Part shown: piece after piece, positions 41,310-52,060 of the stretch
Layout of the letters: every line of letters begins with the position of its first letter
How positions within the stretch are numbered: position 1 is the stretch's first letter
Translations under genes and position numbers: made by a program
The notes under the pieces: model-generated
Told to the model about the DNA's origin: nothing
The model's database searches: none
The model's input: only the letters and a program-made list of their open reading frames with translations
Assembly: GCA_964036315.1 (NCBI GenBank)
Contig: OZ038517.1
Coordinates: forward strand, 23,573,162 to 23,637,161
DNA from: Acanthosepion esculentum
Taxonomy: Eukaryota; Mollusca; Cephalopoda; Sepiida; Sepiidae
Reading direction: 5' to 3'
DNA: 64,000 bases

Positions 41310-42805
41310 AAGTGGTGATATTTTTTCTCCCAAATGCATTGCTAGCAATATTCTTTTCCCCCTCAAATGTATTGCTGGTAATATTTTTTCCCCCTCAAAT
41401 GTATTGCTGGTAATATTTTTTCCCCCTCAAATGTATTGCTGGTAATATTTTTTCCCCCTCAAATGTATTGCTGGTAATATTTTTCCCCCTCAAATGTATT
41501 GCTGGTAATATTTTTTCCCCCTCAAATGTATTGCTGGTAATATTTTTTCCCCCTCAAATGTATTGCTGGTAATATTTTTTCCCCCTCAAATGTATTGCTG
41601 GTAATATTTTTTCCCCCTCAAATGTATTGCTGGTAATATTTTTTCCCCCTCAAATGTATTGCTGGTAATATTTTTTCCCCCTCAAATGTATTGTTGGTAA
41701 TATTTTTTCCCCCTCAAATGTATTGCTGGTAATATTTTTTCCCCCTCAAATGTATTGTTGGTAATATTTTTTCCCCCTCAAATGTATTGCTGGTAATATT
41801 TTTTCCCCCTCAAATGTATTGCTGGTAATATTTTTTCCCCCTCAAATGTATTGTTGGTAATATTTTTTCCCCCTCAAATGTATTGTTGGTAATATTTTTT
41901 CCCCCTCAAATGTATTGCTGGTAATATTTTTTCCCCCTCAAATGTATTGCTGGTAATATTTTTTCCCCCTCAAATGTATTGTTGGTAATATTTTTTCCCC
42001 CTCAAATGTATTGCTGGTAATATTTTTTCCCCCTCAAATGTATTGCTGGTAATATTTTTTCCCCCTCAAATGTATTGCTGGTAATATTTTTTCCCCCTCA
42101 AATGTATTGCTGGTAATATTTTTTCCCCCTCAAATGTATTGCTGGTAATATTTTTTCCCCCTCAAATGTATTGCTGGTAATATTTTTTCCCCCTCAAATG
42201 TATTGCTGGTAATATTTTTCCCCCTCAAATGTATTGCTGGTAATATTTTTTCCCCCTCAAATGTATTGCTGGTAATATTTTTTCCCCCTCAAATGTATTG
42301 CTGGTAATATTTTTTCCCCCTCAAATGTATTGTTGGTAATATTTTTTCCCCCTCAAATGTATTGTTGGTAATATTTTTTCCCCCTCAAATGTATTGCTGG
42401 TAATATTTTTTCCCCCTCAAATGTATTGCTGCTAATATTTTTTCCCCCTCAAATGTATTGCTGGTAATATTTTTTTTTCTTTTCAAAAATGTATTTCTGG
42501 TAACACCCTTTTCTCTCAAAAATACACCACTGGCAATCCTCTTCTTCCTTCAAAAATGCATTGCAGGCAGTTCCCTCTTTTCAAAAATGTATTGCTGGTA
42601 TTTTTGCTATAAAAATCTATTTTTATACGTTCATAGTATTTTGGAGGTTAACTATTTGCCCATAGCTGGAACCAATATTGCCACAGGTCAGGGTGAACCA
42701 GGGAACAACAGTAATTAAGAGATGGTTCCACTTCTCATCAAAACCTCTTGATAAGAGGCCTTGCTGCCAGTTGTAGTTTATTGTCATACCCAGGATAGAT
42801 AAATT
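41310..42805 (+). mobile_element. Family N SINE-like element with amplified core
   Basis: The right part (42600-42800) has the family's 3' region: 'AACTATTTGCCCATAGCTGG', CAGAGGCC-like 'AAGAGGCCTTGCTGCC' and TTGTAGTTTATTGTCATACC. The T-rich start and hairpin were not found at the left, where an unrelated-looking 41065-41300 precedes. The core is a long regular array instead of 4-8 degenerate units. Confidence 0.75.
41325..42480. repeat. About 36 copies of a 32-bp unit
   Basis: Unit: CCCCCTCAAATGTATTGCTG plus GTAATATTTTTT. Copies are almost identical; variants are TTG(C/T)TG and a one-T shorter run. The strand is strongly pyrimidine-biased in the linker. Degenerate relatives of the unit form the core of every family N copy. 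Confidence 0.96.
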
Positions 42806-43600
42806 GCTGTTAAACTAATTTGTCTAAATTGTTCAATTTCTTAAATCTTAATTTATATAGATTTTTAAGGTTTTTCTTCACAAACATTACAAATTTACTC
42901 TGCCTCTCCAGATAGTAATCTGTTGGGCCTTGTTTGACTTCTGTTTTTGCTTAGTAAAATATACAACTATACAAACAGTGATACATTTACACATGTATAA
43001 ATGTAGGCTTTATTTATCAGAAGGATTTGGTTGTACTAGTTCAGTAGATATATGAAAGTTCTTGTAGTGTGGTTGTTAATAAATGTTTTTGTTTTGTGTT
43101 GTGAATGAATAAATTATTTATCATTAAACATGACCTCTCACATGCTCTCTTGGCGAGAGGTCAATGAAAAGAGGATGGCTCTAAATTTCCTGCCAGTAGG
43201 CTGGTTTCCTTTTCATTAAGGAATCATGAGAAATTAGGGTTTTTCTTTTTATTTCTTGTGATCGAGAAATAAAAAAAAAAATTAACATTTAATTTTTTCT
43301 TTGTTTTTCGTTTTTCGTTGCTTAACCTTTAGCCCTCTACATTATTAATATTACTTCCCTTTCCACTGCATTCTTTGTCAAGTCTCTCAACTGCAATATC
43401 CTTATTGTTAATTTTACTCGAAGGTGTTTTCTGTTGCCATAGCAGGATATGACAACACAACTATGAAATTCAAACACTATTGTTCAGAGATCAGAGTCAC
43501 CTTCAGTGGCAGGATAAACCTTTTGTACAGCAGAGTCACATATGAAGTGATAATGGTTAAGCCACACTGAAGTCAGTCATGAAGTTGCTTAAGATTTAGT
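42806..43600. other. No gene recognised
   Basis: AT-rich intron sequence. A small hairpin GACCTCTC..GAGAGGTC lies at about 43131-43161. Confidence 0.5.
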
Positions 43601-43920
43601 CCTTTTATCATCATTATCATTTGACTGTCGTCAGGATCATCGCGACAATGCAAATGTCCTTTCTTCAGCTACCAGGACCACATGCAGTTTTGAATGCAGT
43701 TACTTTCTCCTAGACTGGTTGCCACCCAAAGCTACAGAAAACAGTCTGTACTGCTATTTACCCATAGCTGGGGTGGGAGAAGAAGAGGATTCATACCTTT
43801 TCCAAGGGTATTAGCATGTAAGTGAATGTAATGGATCCAACTGGAATTCGAACTCAGCTCTCCGATTCCTCAATCCAAGCCACTACACATTTCTCCACCA
43901 TGCCTTACAGCCCTTTATAA
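43600..43920 (-). mobile_element. tRNA-derived SINE, single-copy form of the 77-bp family
   Basis: On the minus strand the head reads 'GGCTTGGATTGAGGAATCGG' and 'AGAGCTGAGTTCGAATTCC' (B box GAGTTCGAATTC). Next comes one copy of the 77-bp segment (43760-43838), then 'GACTGTTTTCTGTAGC', 'GGCAACCAGTC' and a tail with CGACAGTCAAATGATGATGA. It shows what the array-bearing copy looked like before amplification. Confidence 0.8.
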
Positions 43921-43924
43921 AAAA

Positions 43925-44350
43925 CTTGTGTAAATAATATTCTGAAAATTTTACTAACATTGGTTAGTTAACAGTTGTGAAAATATTGACTCGCACAACA
44001 AAATCTGACTTCATGTAGTAATTCTAAAGGGGAATCAGTTTATTACTTAATAACAACTGATCCCCTCACTTTATAGCCAGTTGAAACTTATATGAATATT
44101 TAGCATAAATTGGCCATGGAAATTTAACCAACATGGTTAATACTAATTCTATTGTGAAAACATTGATATGTATAATAAAATCTGATATAATATAGAAATT
44201 CTAATGAGGGATCAATTTATTACTTAATAACAATAGAAAATTGATCCCCCACATTATGTCCAACATAATCTTATATTAATACTTAACATAAATCTGGAAA
44301 ATTTTATTGTGAAAGGATTGACTTTCATTATAAAATATATCAACTAGACA
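43925..44350. repeat. About 180-bp tandem repeat, 2-2.5 copies, each with a hairpin
   Basis: Blocks 'TTGTGAAAATATTGACTCGC..AAAATCTGA' at 43975 and 'TTGTGAAAACATTGATATGT..AAAATCTGA' at 44153 begin two similar units. Each contains an inverted repeat around TTTATTACTTAATAACAA (44029-44065 and 44206-44249). Confidence 0.75.
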
Positions 44351-44439
44351 TACACAATATTTTTGTATTCATGTTGAAAATTTTCTTTTAGAACGAAGTG
44401 TTTTTTCTTTTCCTTTTTTTTTTTAAATAAGAGCTGCAT

Positions 44440-44665
44440 TGTTAAGTGCAATATGTGATGCCCACTTGGGTGATAATATTTCTTTTGATTCATGACTAGG
44501 CTGCCATTTTTTCTGCTGTAGACTGGTTGCCAGTCAAGGCTATAAAATCCTGTCTTTCCTGCTATTCAACCCATAGCTAAGGGGAGAAGAGATGGCGTCA
44601 TACCTTTCCCAAGAGTATCTGTGCAGAATTTAATTTAATGAACCCAACTAGAATTTCAACATTTC
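44440..44665 (-). mobile_element. tRNA-derived SINE fragment near exon 1
   Basis: It carries 'GACTGGTTGCCAGTCAAGG', 'CATAGCTAAGGGGAGAAGAG' and 'CATACCTTTCCCAAGAGTAT' in the family order, diverged and with the head eroded ('GAATTTCAACATTTCTCTCC'). It ends about 60 bp before the exon 1 donor of the nrf-6-like gene. Confidence 0.65.
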
Positions 44666-44721
44666 TCTCCAAAGGTTAAAGGCATGAAAATGACAATAAT
44701 TAACTTTTCAAATCCACATAC

Positions 44722-45012
44722 CTTTACATTGTTTATTCCACCGTAATCCTCCATTAAGTACTTTTCAAACAATTCCAAAGAATGAGAAGCATTTTTCACA
44801 TGATTACACAGTTCAGCAAAATCCTCCAATGTTGGATTAATGTCCAGATCAGGGCTGCGTTTGCCTTTTACTTCTCTTGGTGTTGTCGAATGAAAATGAT
44901 ATTTAGTGATTTTGTGGCATATGCTCATTAAATCTGCATTTAAGCCAGCGCCACCTGAGAAATCTGGACAAAAAACAACCAACAGGATGAGAAGAAAACA
45001 AAATAATTTCAT
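44722..45012 (-). CDS. nrf-6-like: nrf-6-like protein, coding exon 1 (signal peptide and N-terminus)
   Basis: The 97 codons begin with ATG in the context GAAAAAAAATGAAA. The first 20 residues are a typical signal peptide ('MKLFCFLLILLVVFCPDFSG': basic residue, hydrophobic core, small residues before the likely cleavage). The mature part holds two Cys ('SICHKI', 'ELCNHV') and a basic 'REVKGKRSPD'. The exon ends NNVK in phase 0 at AAAG|GTATGT, and exon 2 starts in phase 0. Reading on past the donor gives only intron residues. The intervening intron would be 32.5 kb; an undetected small exon of multiple-of-three length cannot be excluded. NRF proteins usually have such a secretory N-terminus before the Cys-rich NRF domain. 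Confidence 0.82.
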
Positions 45013-45640
45013 TTTTTTTCCTTTTTTTTAAGGCAATAAAATATAAATATATATATATATATATATATAAATATATAGCTAGATATAGAGAGCCAAATAT
45101 TTTAAAATCTCTACATGCAAAAGCAAGAAGTTTCTTGATCTAAAAAAAAAAAAAAAAATCTCCAATATTTTCCTTTTCGTAAATCAGTACATTTGAGACA
45201 TTGTTGTCTTGTTACTGTTTTTGATTTTTGATTTTGCAGAACGGAATGCTAACTGAATGAATAAGCAGAAATTGTTTTCACAAGAAATCCCACGACAGTT
45301 GGAGCACCAAAAAAAAATGCCTGTAAACACAAGCTGGAGCAAAGGTCCAATGTTTTATGGAAAACTAGAAAAATAAAATTCACTATCAGTACTTCAAGTA
45401 TGACAAAAACATAAAGTGGTCATCCATATGATAACATCAATGACAGTGCCTTTCGAGTAAGCCTATCAGTCAGCCTTCAGACACACACGCCCACAAACAC
45501 ATACATATATTTATATATATAAACCGGTATAGACAAATATAACTAGGCTATATAAAGAGTTACACAAAGGGAAAAATGGCAATAACTGTTAGATATATTT
45601 TCTTATGAATTCATATGTTCAATTAGGATCTAGACAATCA
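45013..45640. other. Upstream of nrf-6-like exon 1; (TA)n
   Basis: Contains AT-rich DNA with TATATA at 45046-45078 and ACACAC runs at 45480-45510. No convincing TATA box plus initiator or 5' UTR exon could be chosen. No other gene seen. Confidence 0.5.
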
Positions 45641-46060
45641 TGACTCTCCACAGGAAACATAGAGGAATAGTTTTCTGTTGGTTCCTCCATGGTTTTCAAT
45701 AGAGTTTTCTTTCTCCCTTCAGAATGTACATGATGATGGCTCTCCGCAGATTCCTTTTCTTTATTATACATGAACTGCTATGTATTCCTGGGAAAAATAA
45801 TGGATTGGTTTACCTTTGCCTTCTCCATGTTTTTGAATTTAGTTTTCCTTCTCTCTTTTGAATTTAGTTTTCCTTCTCTCTTTTGTATGTGCTTGATCAT
45901 GGCTCTCCACAGATTCCATTTCTTTATTATATCTGAATTGCCATGGCTTCTTTGGTAAGATAGTGGAGTGGTTTCCTGTTGCCTTCAACATGGTTTTCAA
46001 TTCAGAGCAGTTCTCCTCACATATTCCTTTTCTTTATTATATCTGTATTGCAATGACTTC
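45640..46060 (-). repeat. Three diverged copies of a LINE-associated repeat
   Basis: Blocks 'ATGGCTCTCC.CAGATTCC.TTTCTTTATTAT' at 45735, 45899 and (shorter) 46008 recur at about 110-160 bp spacing. Each is followed by 'TTGCCTTC..CATG.TTTT.AATT'. A related block lies at 56040-56130. GGCTCTCCACA is also the LINE 3' region at 29459. Confidence 0.6.
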
Positions 46061-46065
46061 TTGGG

Positions 46066-46262
46066 AAAATAAGAATCCCAAGAAAGGTGATGGTGCCACA
46101 AAGACATAAAGCATTGCTGGGACTGAAAGACTTTCATGAGGAGAAAGGACAATAAAAGAACAGGGTTCAGGAAGTCAAGATGGAGATTGGTGTTGCATTT
46201 AAATTTCTGAACAAGGAAGCAAGTAACAGGAAAAGAATTCCACAGATGAGAAAAGAAACTAT
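46066..46262 (-). mobile_element. Jockey-like LINE C-terminal fragment
   Basis: The minus strand reads 'SFFSHLWNSFPVTCF' and 'FKCNTNLHLDFLNP', the R-x-x-x-LWNSLP..CFP...F+..+N block of Jockey-like LINEs. This copy keeps the frame best and identifies the dispersed repeat. Confidence 0.65.
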
Positions 46263-46267
46263 TAGAA

Positions 46268-46606
46268 CAGGGGTTCTCCACCAGTAGGGGTTTGGGGGGG
46301 GCCACAAACTGGTAAACTCAAAATGTTAACTTTCAAAATACCTGAAATGGCACAACCGACAATGTGCCTCAGTTCACACAACTGAGATGTCATACTTGGT
46401 TTTCTTTCCGCTAGCTCTTGTATTTTTTGAAACTACAAAAATAATCCATGTGAATGTCTACGTACTAATATGGAAAAGAATGAAGATTTTCAATAATATT
46501 TGCATATTATTTGGAATATTTTGAGTCAGACAATCTTGGAAAGTGGGGGGGGAAGACATCTTAATTTATGGTGAAATGGAGGCATGGGGCAAAATAGGTT
46601 TTCTAC
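46268..46606. mobile_element. hAT-type MITE, degenerate
   Basis: It starts CAGGGGTTCTCCACCAG and aligns with 57589-57970 over 'AAAATGTTAACTTTC', 'GTCTACGTACTAATATGGAA' and 'CATATTATTTGGAAT'. The right terminus has decayed to 'AGGTTTTCTAC'. Confidence 0.65.
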
Positions 46607-46639
46607 TAATAGAAGACTATGCATATTTATTATTACTAT

Positions 46640-46765
46640 TTTGTTAATCATTTCACCCCCAAGCAAGGCGATAATGCCATAAGGATGCAAAGGGTTACTG
46701 GAAGTGAAACAGAATGAGAAAATTTAAGTGAGGAGAAAAGACAGTAAAAGAACTGATATTGGAAA
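46640..46765 (-). mobile_element. Jockey-like LINE 3' end fragment
   Basis: 'TTAATCATTTCACCCCCAAGCAAGGCGATAATGCC' and 'GAGGAGAAAAGACAGTAAAAG' match 3590-3670 and 34840-34920. Confidence 0.55.
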
Positions 46766-46769
46766 CATT

Positions 46770-47078
46770 GGGCAAAATAGGTTAGGATCCCAACTATGGG
46801 CAAATAGTTAACCCACATACTGGGGTGAAAACATTATGAAAATATAAAAATACATTTTATAGTAAAAAAAGAATTAACAGCAATACATTTAAAAAAATAT
46901 ATATATTACCAGCAATACAATTTTGGAAAAAAAAGAAAATATTTGCAGCAAGACATTATTACAAAAAAAATTACTATCAGTGCATTTTTGTAAAAAATTA
47001 CTAATGCTACTTAAATACTAATTAAATTTCAGCATTAAATGACCTATAAGGAGTTGATATGCCACTAAACAAACTCTG
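46770..47078 (-). mobile_element. Family N SINE-like element, tail-truncated
   Basis: Minus strand: GTTTGTTTAGTGGCATATCA, hairpin block, four or five core units, then TAGTTGGGATCC. The region beyond the CCCATAG block is missing. Confidence 0.75.
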
Positions 47079-47447
47079 AAACAAACACTCCTCTTATGAA
47101 GATTAGCCTGAATTTGCCATAACCACCCACCCACAAAGTACAAACACATGGTTGATTATTCATTTAATTAAGTAATAAATAACAAAATTCCTACAAATAC
47201 ATTTAAATGGAACTGGCTTAATTTTAAGCGTCTCATAATCACCACAAAACCTTTAATTATGCCTATGCTTGTAACATTTTTAATAAAATATGAAACATAT
47301 AACATTTACTCTATAAGTGGCTCTGTTTTAGGATACTGAGCACTATATCAAAAAATCAATGATAATGTGGTCTTAATTGGAATTACCAGTTTAATAATTG
47401 GTTGTTTATGTTGTGTGCATGTATACATACACATACACATGCACCCC

Positions 47448-47449
<2 letters not shown>
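47079..47449. other. No gene recognised
   Basis: AT-rich sequence only. Confidence 0.5.

Positions 47450-47487
<38 letters not shown>
47450..47487. repeat. (TA)n microsatellite
   Basis: About 19 TA units directly before a LINE fragment. Confidence 0.95.
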
Positions 47488-47489
<2 letters not shown>

Positions 47490-47745
47490 ATCACATAACA
47501 CCCTTGAGCGCTTAGCCTTGGAGTGGGTAGAATGGAGATCAACGTGTTTTAGTGGACTCAGCAGCTTTCAATCTGCTTGTCTGAATCATCTTCAAGAGGC
47601 AAGAGCAAGATCTAAAAGGTCAGCCAATATAACAGTGATCTCATCTCACAATCCTCCCTCTTGCTCCATATGTGGCCTCCTTTGTAAATCACTAGTGGGT
47701 CTTAAGTGCCACTTAAGATTATCGCACAAAATTTCATAACTGAAT
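47488..47745 (+). mobile_element. LINE C-terminus with C2H2-like finger
   Basis: The frame reads 'LERLALEWVEWRSTCFSG', 'LQEARARSKRSAN' and 'CSICGLLCKSLVGLKCHLRL' before S-H-K-I-S and a stop. The Cys-x2-Cys...His finger at the very end of the polyprotein is known from Jockey/CR1-like LINE proteins of invertebrates. This frame is intact for about 80 codons, so the copy is younger than most here. Confidence 0.75.
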
Positions 47746-48650
47746 CAATTAAGCTGTCAAATCCTCATATGTCAAAATAGAGTCCATTATTATTTATATA
47801 AAGTACAGTGTATGTGTGTTTGTGCATGTGTGTGTCCAAGCAACTCTTCTGCTCTCACTGTTCTTATTTCAGTGATTCATAGCTCATTCAAAAGCCCTAG
47901 AAAAGTTAGGCACAAGGAACGATTTTTCTTGAGCTCAGATTCAGGGTTACCAGATTATGTGAGGTTAAAAATATATATTAATATATTATACTATCCATTA
48001 TCGTTGCTTTCATGGTTCAAGTGGAATAACTCTTATTCTCCTTTTGTAATCAAAATTGCAGCGCACATTTTATTATAAACTAGCATAAAAGCCATCCTGT
48101 TGGATGGCATTTAAGCTAGCTCCCATAGAGGACTCTTGGTTCGGCCATCATCACAATAGATAGGAGTAGATGCGATAGGCATCAATAAACTACAGAAGAA
48201 CTCAAATCTGATCGCTGCATTTAAGTACTGAATTAATGTTTACTCTTACCTTTTAAAAGTTCTGCTGCCACTTAATTTAAAGACAATTTGATGTACGTAG
48301 ATCCTTATTTTCCATACAAACAATTATTTTTATTTCATGGGTGACAGAACACGGGACAATTTATAAGATAAAATTAATATAGTGTAATATAGTGTAAAGA
48401 TGGGTAAAACCTATATTAGGGAATATGGAATATTTTTTCCACTCTTCTTGGACGGATCTCAGGGAGTTTGTGATTGGGTACTTAATAAGAAAGATGCCAT
48501 CATGGATGAGAAAAATTGAGAAATGGCGACCAGTGTACATGAACTGAGATGTGTACAGCTGAGTGCCCTGCACTCACTGTTGCATGAGTGCAGCAAATGC
48601 ACTTGAAGGAGCAAAGTGACTACACTCACAAGCTTGCAATCGATTGGCTA
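47746..48650. other. No gene recognised; one hairpin
   Basis: CTAGC..GCCATCCTGTTGGATGGC..GCTAG at 48080-48120 forms a 40-bp interrupted hairpin. No protein-like frame. Confidence 0.5.
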
Positions 48651-48651
48651 G

Positions 48652-48683
<32 letters not shown>

Positions 48684-48824
48684 TCTCGCTTGACAAGGAA
48701 GCGGGTCCAGACACCTTAACTCAACATAACTTCAAAAATTATGTTAGGGGTCTCGGCTCTCGCTTTTGAAACATGAGAACTCTTATGTAGCGAAGGAATC
48801 AAATTTTTAAAAACTAAAAATATT

Positions 48825-48862
<38 letters not shown>
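48651..48862. repeat. Two (TA)n microsatellites
   Basis: TA runs at 48651-48680 and 48832-48862 flank 150 bp of unassigned sequence. Confidence 0.9.
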
Positions 48863-48865
<3 letters not shown>

Positions 48866-49505
48866 TGACAAAAACTTTAGAACCACCTTCCATAAAAAAA
48901 CAAGCAACTTAAACACACGTCTGTTTAACTACATATATATATAATATAAAATCTTTTGTGAATAATTTGAGTACATTTAATATCCTCTACACAAAATATT
49001 TCTCAGTGAACTTGAAAACATAAAACAAGCACTAAATAGCAATGATTTCTCTAACCACATAGTCAATAAATTATACTAATGTAAGGAAAAATAAAAAGCA
49101 ATTATATGAATAAAAGTAGCAGGAAATATACTGTCAAACTATTCTATATAATTCAGCTACACAGTAACCATAAACTGGATGAAGAAATTATAATAAACCT
49201 AATACATAGATACATATCACCAAATGAAAAAATAAACAAATTAAACTAATCATTTCTTAAAAAAACCCTCCAAGATGATTGTCACCAGTGATACAGACCC
49301 CACTCTTCCCCGAACAAAAAAGACAGAATTTCAACAAACTAATGTCTATGAATAAGCTTGGAGAATTCTTTTCTAATCATAATAATTTAAACAACAGCTG
49401 CATTGGTTTCACAACCACTACATTATCACACAGTTTAATGTGCCATTTATCTTATAATAACTCATTTAAAATACATATTATTTTCACAATGGAAAAACAT
49501 ATATA
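48863..49505. other. No gene recognised
   Basis: Very AT-rich; nothing assignable. Confidence 0.5.
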
Positions 49506-49509
49506 TGAA

Positions 49510-49715
49510 CTGGAAGGGGAGTTTAATCGGGGAATGCATTGAAAAGTGGAGTTTATTATAGGAGTATACTGGAAAACAGTGTTTACAATATGAATACCTA
49601 GGAAAATGGGAGATTACTACAGAAATGCTTCAAGAAGGATGTTTACAATATGAATACATACAATAGGAATGCATAGAGAAAGTGGAGTTTACAACAAGAA
49701 TGCATTAGAAACAAT
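49510..49715. repeat. Degenerate 30-bp minisatellite related to 1-550
   Basis: Five to six units with 'GGAATGCATTGAAAAGTGGAG', 'TTTACAATATGAATAC' and 'AGTTTACAACAAGAATGCATT'. The alternation GGAA(T)GCAT..GAAAA..TTTACTATA matches the array at the left edge. Confidence 0.75.
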
Positions 49716-49721
49716 ATTATT

Positions 49722-50618
49722 AAATTGGACTACTTTTGAAAAGCTTGCAATACTAAATTTAGAATCTCACTACTTGCAAATATGGGGCTACTTTTGAAAG
49801 GCTTGTTGAATACTTTTGAATGGCTTTTGAAAAGCTTGCAATACTAAATTTAGAATCTCACTACTTGCAAATATGGGGCTACTTTTGAAAGGCTTGTTGA
49901 ATACTTTTGAATGGCTTTTGAAAAGCTTGCATTACTAAATTTAGAATCTCACTACTTGCAAATATGGAGCTACTTTTGAAAGGCTTGTTGAATACTTTTG
50001 AATGGCTTTTGAAAAGCTTGCAATACTAAATTTAGAATCTCACTACTTGCAAATATGGGGCTACTTTTGAAAGGCTTGTTGAATACTTTTGAATGGCTTT
50101 TGAAAAGCTTGCATTACTAAATTTAGAATCTCACTACTTGCAAATATGGGGCTACTTTTGAAAGGCTTGTTGAATACTTTTGAATGGCTTTTGAAAAGCT
50201 TGCAATACTAAATTTAGAATCTCACTACTTGCAAATATGGGGCTACTTTTGAAAGGCTTGTTGAATACTTTTGAATGGCTTTTGAAAAGCTTGCATTACT
50301 AAATTTAGAATCTCACTACTTGCAAATATGGGGCTACTTTTGAAAGGCTTGTTGAATACTTTTGAATGGCTTTTGAAAAGCTTGCAATACTAAATTTAGA
50401 ATCTCACTACTTGCAAATATGGGGCTACTTTTGAAAGGCTTGTTGAATACTTTTGAATGGCTTTTGAAAAGCTTGCATTACTAAATTTAGAATCTCACTA
50501 CTTGCAAATATGGGGCTACTTTTGAAAGGCTTGTTGAATACTTTTGAATGGCTTTTGAAAAGCTTGCATTACTAAATTTAGAATCTCACTACTTGCAAAT
50601 ATGGAGCTACTTTTGAAT
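49722..50618. repeat. About 10 copies of a 91-bp unit
   Basis: Unit: GGCTACTTTTGAAAGGCTTG, TTGAATACTTTTGAATGGC, TTTTGAAAAGCTTGCA(A/T)TAC and TAAATTTAGAATCTCACTAC. The unit itself contains three diverged copies of 'ACTTTTGAAAGGCTTG'. The A/T variant alternates between neighbours in the middle of the array, so a 182-bp dimer was probably the unit of duplication. The first and last units are partial. Confidence 0.95.
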
Positions 50619-52060
50619 AAACTAAGCTAATTTGGCTTATCAATGAGAAAATAGTCAATTCAAAGTTTACTAGTGTTAACATTTTCATGTCATCCTGATT
50701 GCAACTTGTACTTCAATATGGCGACACTGGTGAGAGGAAAAAAAATACAATTGTTTGTAGGTCGACTAAGAAATGAAAAGAACAAGTAAGTTTATCAGCT
50801 GATCAAACAAAAAAAAAAAAACTTAATGATCTTTGAATGTTTTTATCAGATAACATAATTCCAAATATCATAATCCTTAGTAATTTAAATAAATATTGTT
50901 TATCAATTTACTAAGATTTATCTCCATGCTTAACCTAAATCTTAAGATTTTATTTTTGCTGAGGGATCTATGACCTTCAGTGTTAGATTTTTATATCCAA
51001 GTATTTCAAAAGTATTTTCTTTTTTAAAATGAATTTTATGGCCACATCAAAAGATTATTTTTGATCCCATCATATTATTATTACCTATTAAAGTATTTAA
51101 GATATTAACTATTAAGGTATTTACTATTTGTTTAAAGCCTTGCTTCAAAGTTAATTTAATGTACACATTGAAAGACTATATTATATATCTAAGGTATTTA
51201 CCATTTGTTTAAAGCCTTGCTTCAAAGTTGATTTCATGTCTATATCAGAAGACTATTTTTGACCGTGTCATATTATTATATTAGACACAAAAATGCATGT
51301 GAATATTTAACAGAAAAAGTTCTTAGCCCAGTTTGAATATGTTTTGTTAGAAGTATATAAAACTTTTATTTAATCACTATACATTACTTAAAAAAAACTT
51401 GGCAGATTATATTTTATATTTGCATTAAATGCTGTGTAAATTTTATCTTTTTTTGTTAATTTTGTTTTTTGTTATGGCAAGAAGGCATTATGGTTGGGGG
51501 AAACACCTAACTCTTCCAGCAACTATGGGAGTAACAGGCACAGAGGGAAAAGAGACTGCGGTAACAAAATTGACACTCCCTCGGAAACCACAGCAAATTT
51601 TGGAACAAAGTGCTCACAGGACCAACTTCACAAGACACCATGCCTTGCTAACTACTGACTGGGTTTTCTCATTGCTTTTATTAGCATGAGGAATCTTACA
51701 AAGACCCAGATCTTGACTAGTTGCAGAGAGGCCTGTATCTAGACATGCCAAGCTGTCCCACTGCTAACAAGGAAAACTCAGATATAACTGGTCTTGACAA
51801 ACATGTACACATGTGATCCAGGGCCTCCTTTGCATTTGTACTGACATGCATTCACCACATGTTGGTACTCACTCACTAGGGATATCATATCTTATTAATA
51901 ATTTTCAATAACTAGACGTTTTCATTGTCTAAAATGGATTAATTAATAAAATATGTTATGATAATGTCTGTGCTATAATTCAAATCTGTCTAATTTGTTT
52001 GCTTTATCAAATCTTAATTTATACAGATTTTAAAATATTTTCTTTCCAAACAGTACATTA
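50619..52060. other. No gene recognised; local duplication
   Basis: 51030-51275 holds two to three diverged copies of a block of about 85 bp ('TTTAAAGCCTTGCTTCAAAGTTAATTT'). The open frame 51429-51689 is a hydrophobic start fused to unrelated residues and has no family match. Confidence 0.5.

Noticed and set aside
44656..44721. Extension of nrf-6-like exon 1 to the in-frame stop (118 codons)
   Set aside because: A strong GTATGT donor follows NNVK, and exon 2 continues in phase 0 with family-matching residues.
47398..47739. C2H2 zinc-finger host gene
   Set aside because: The finger is the terminal finger of a LINE polyprotein, preceded by the LERLAxxRxEWRS block.
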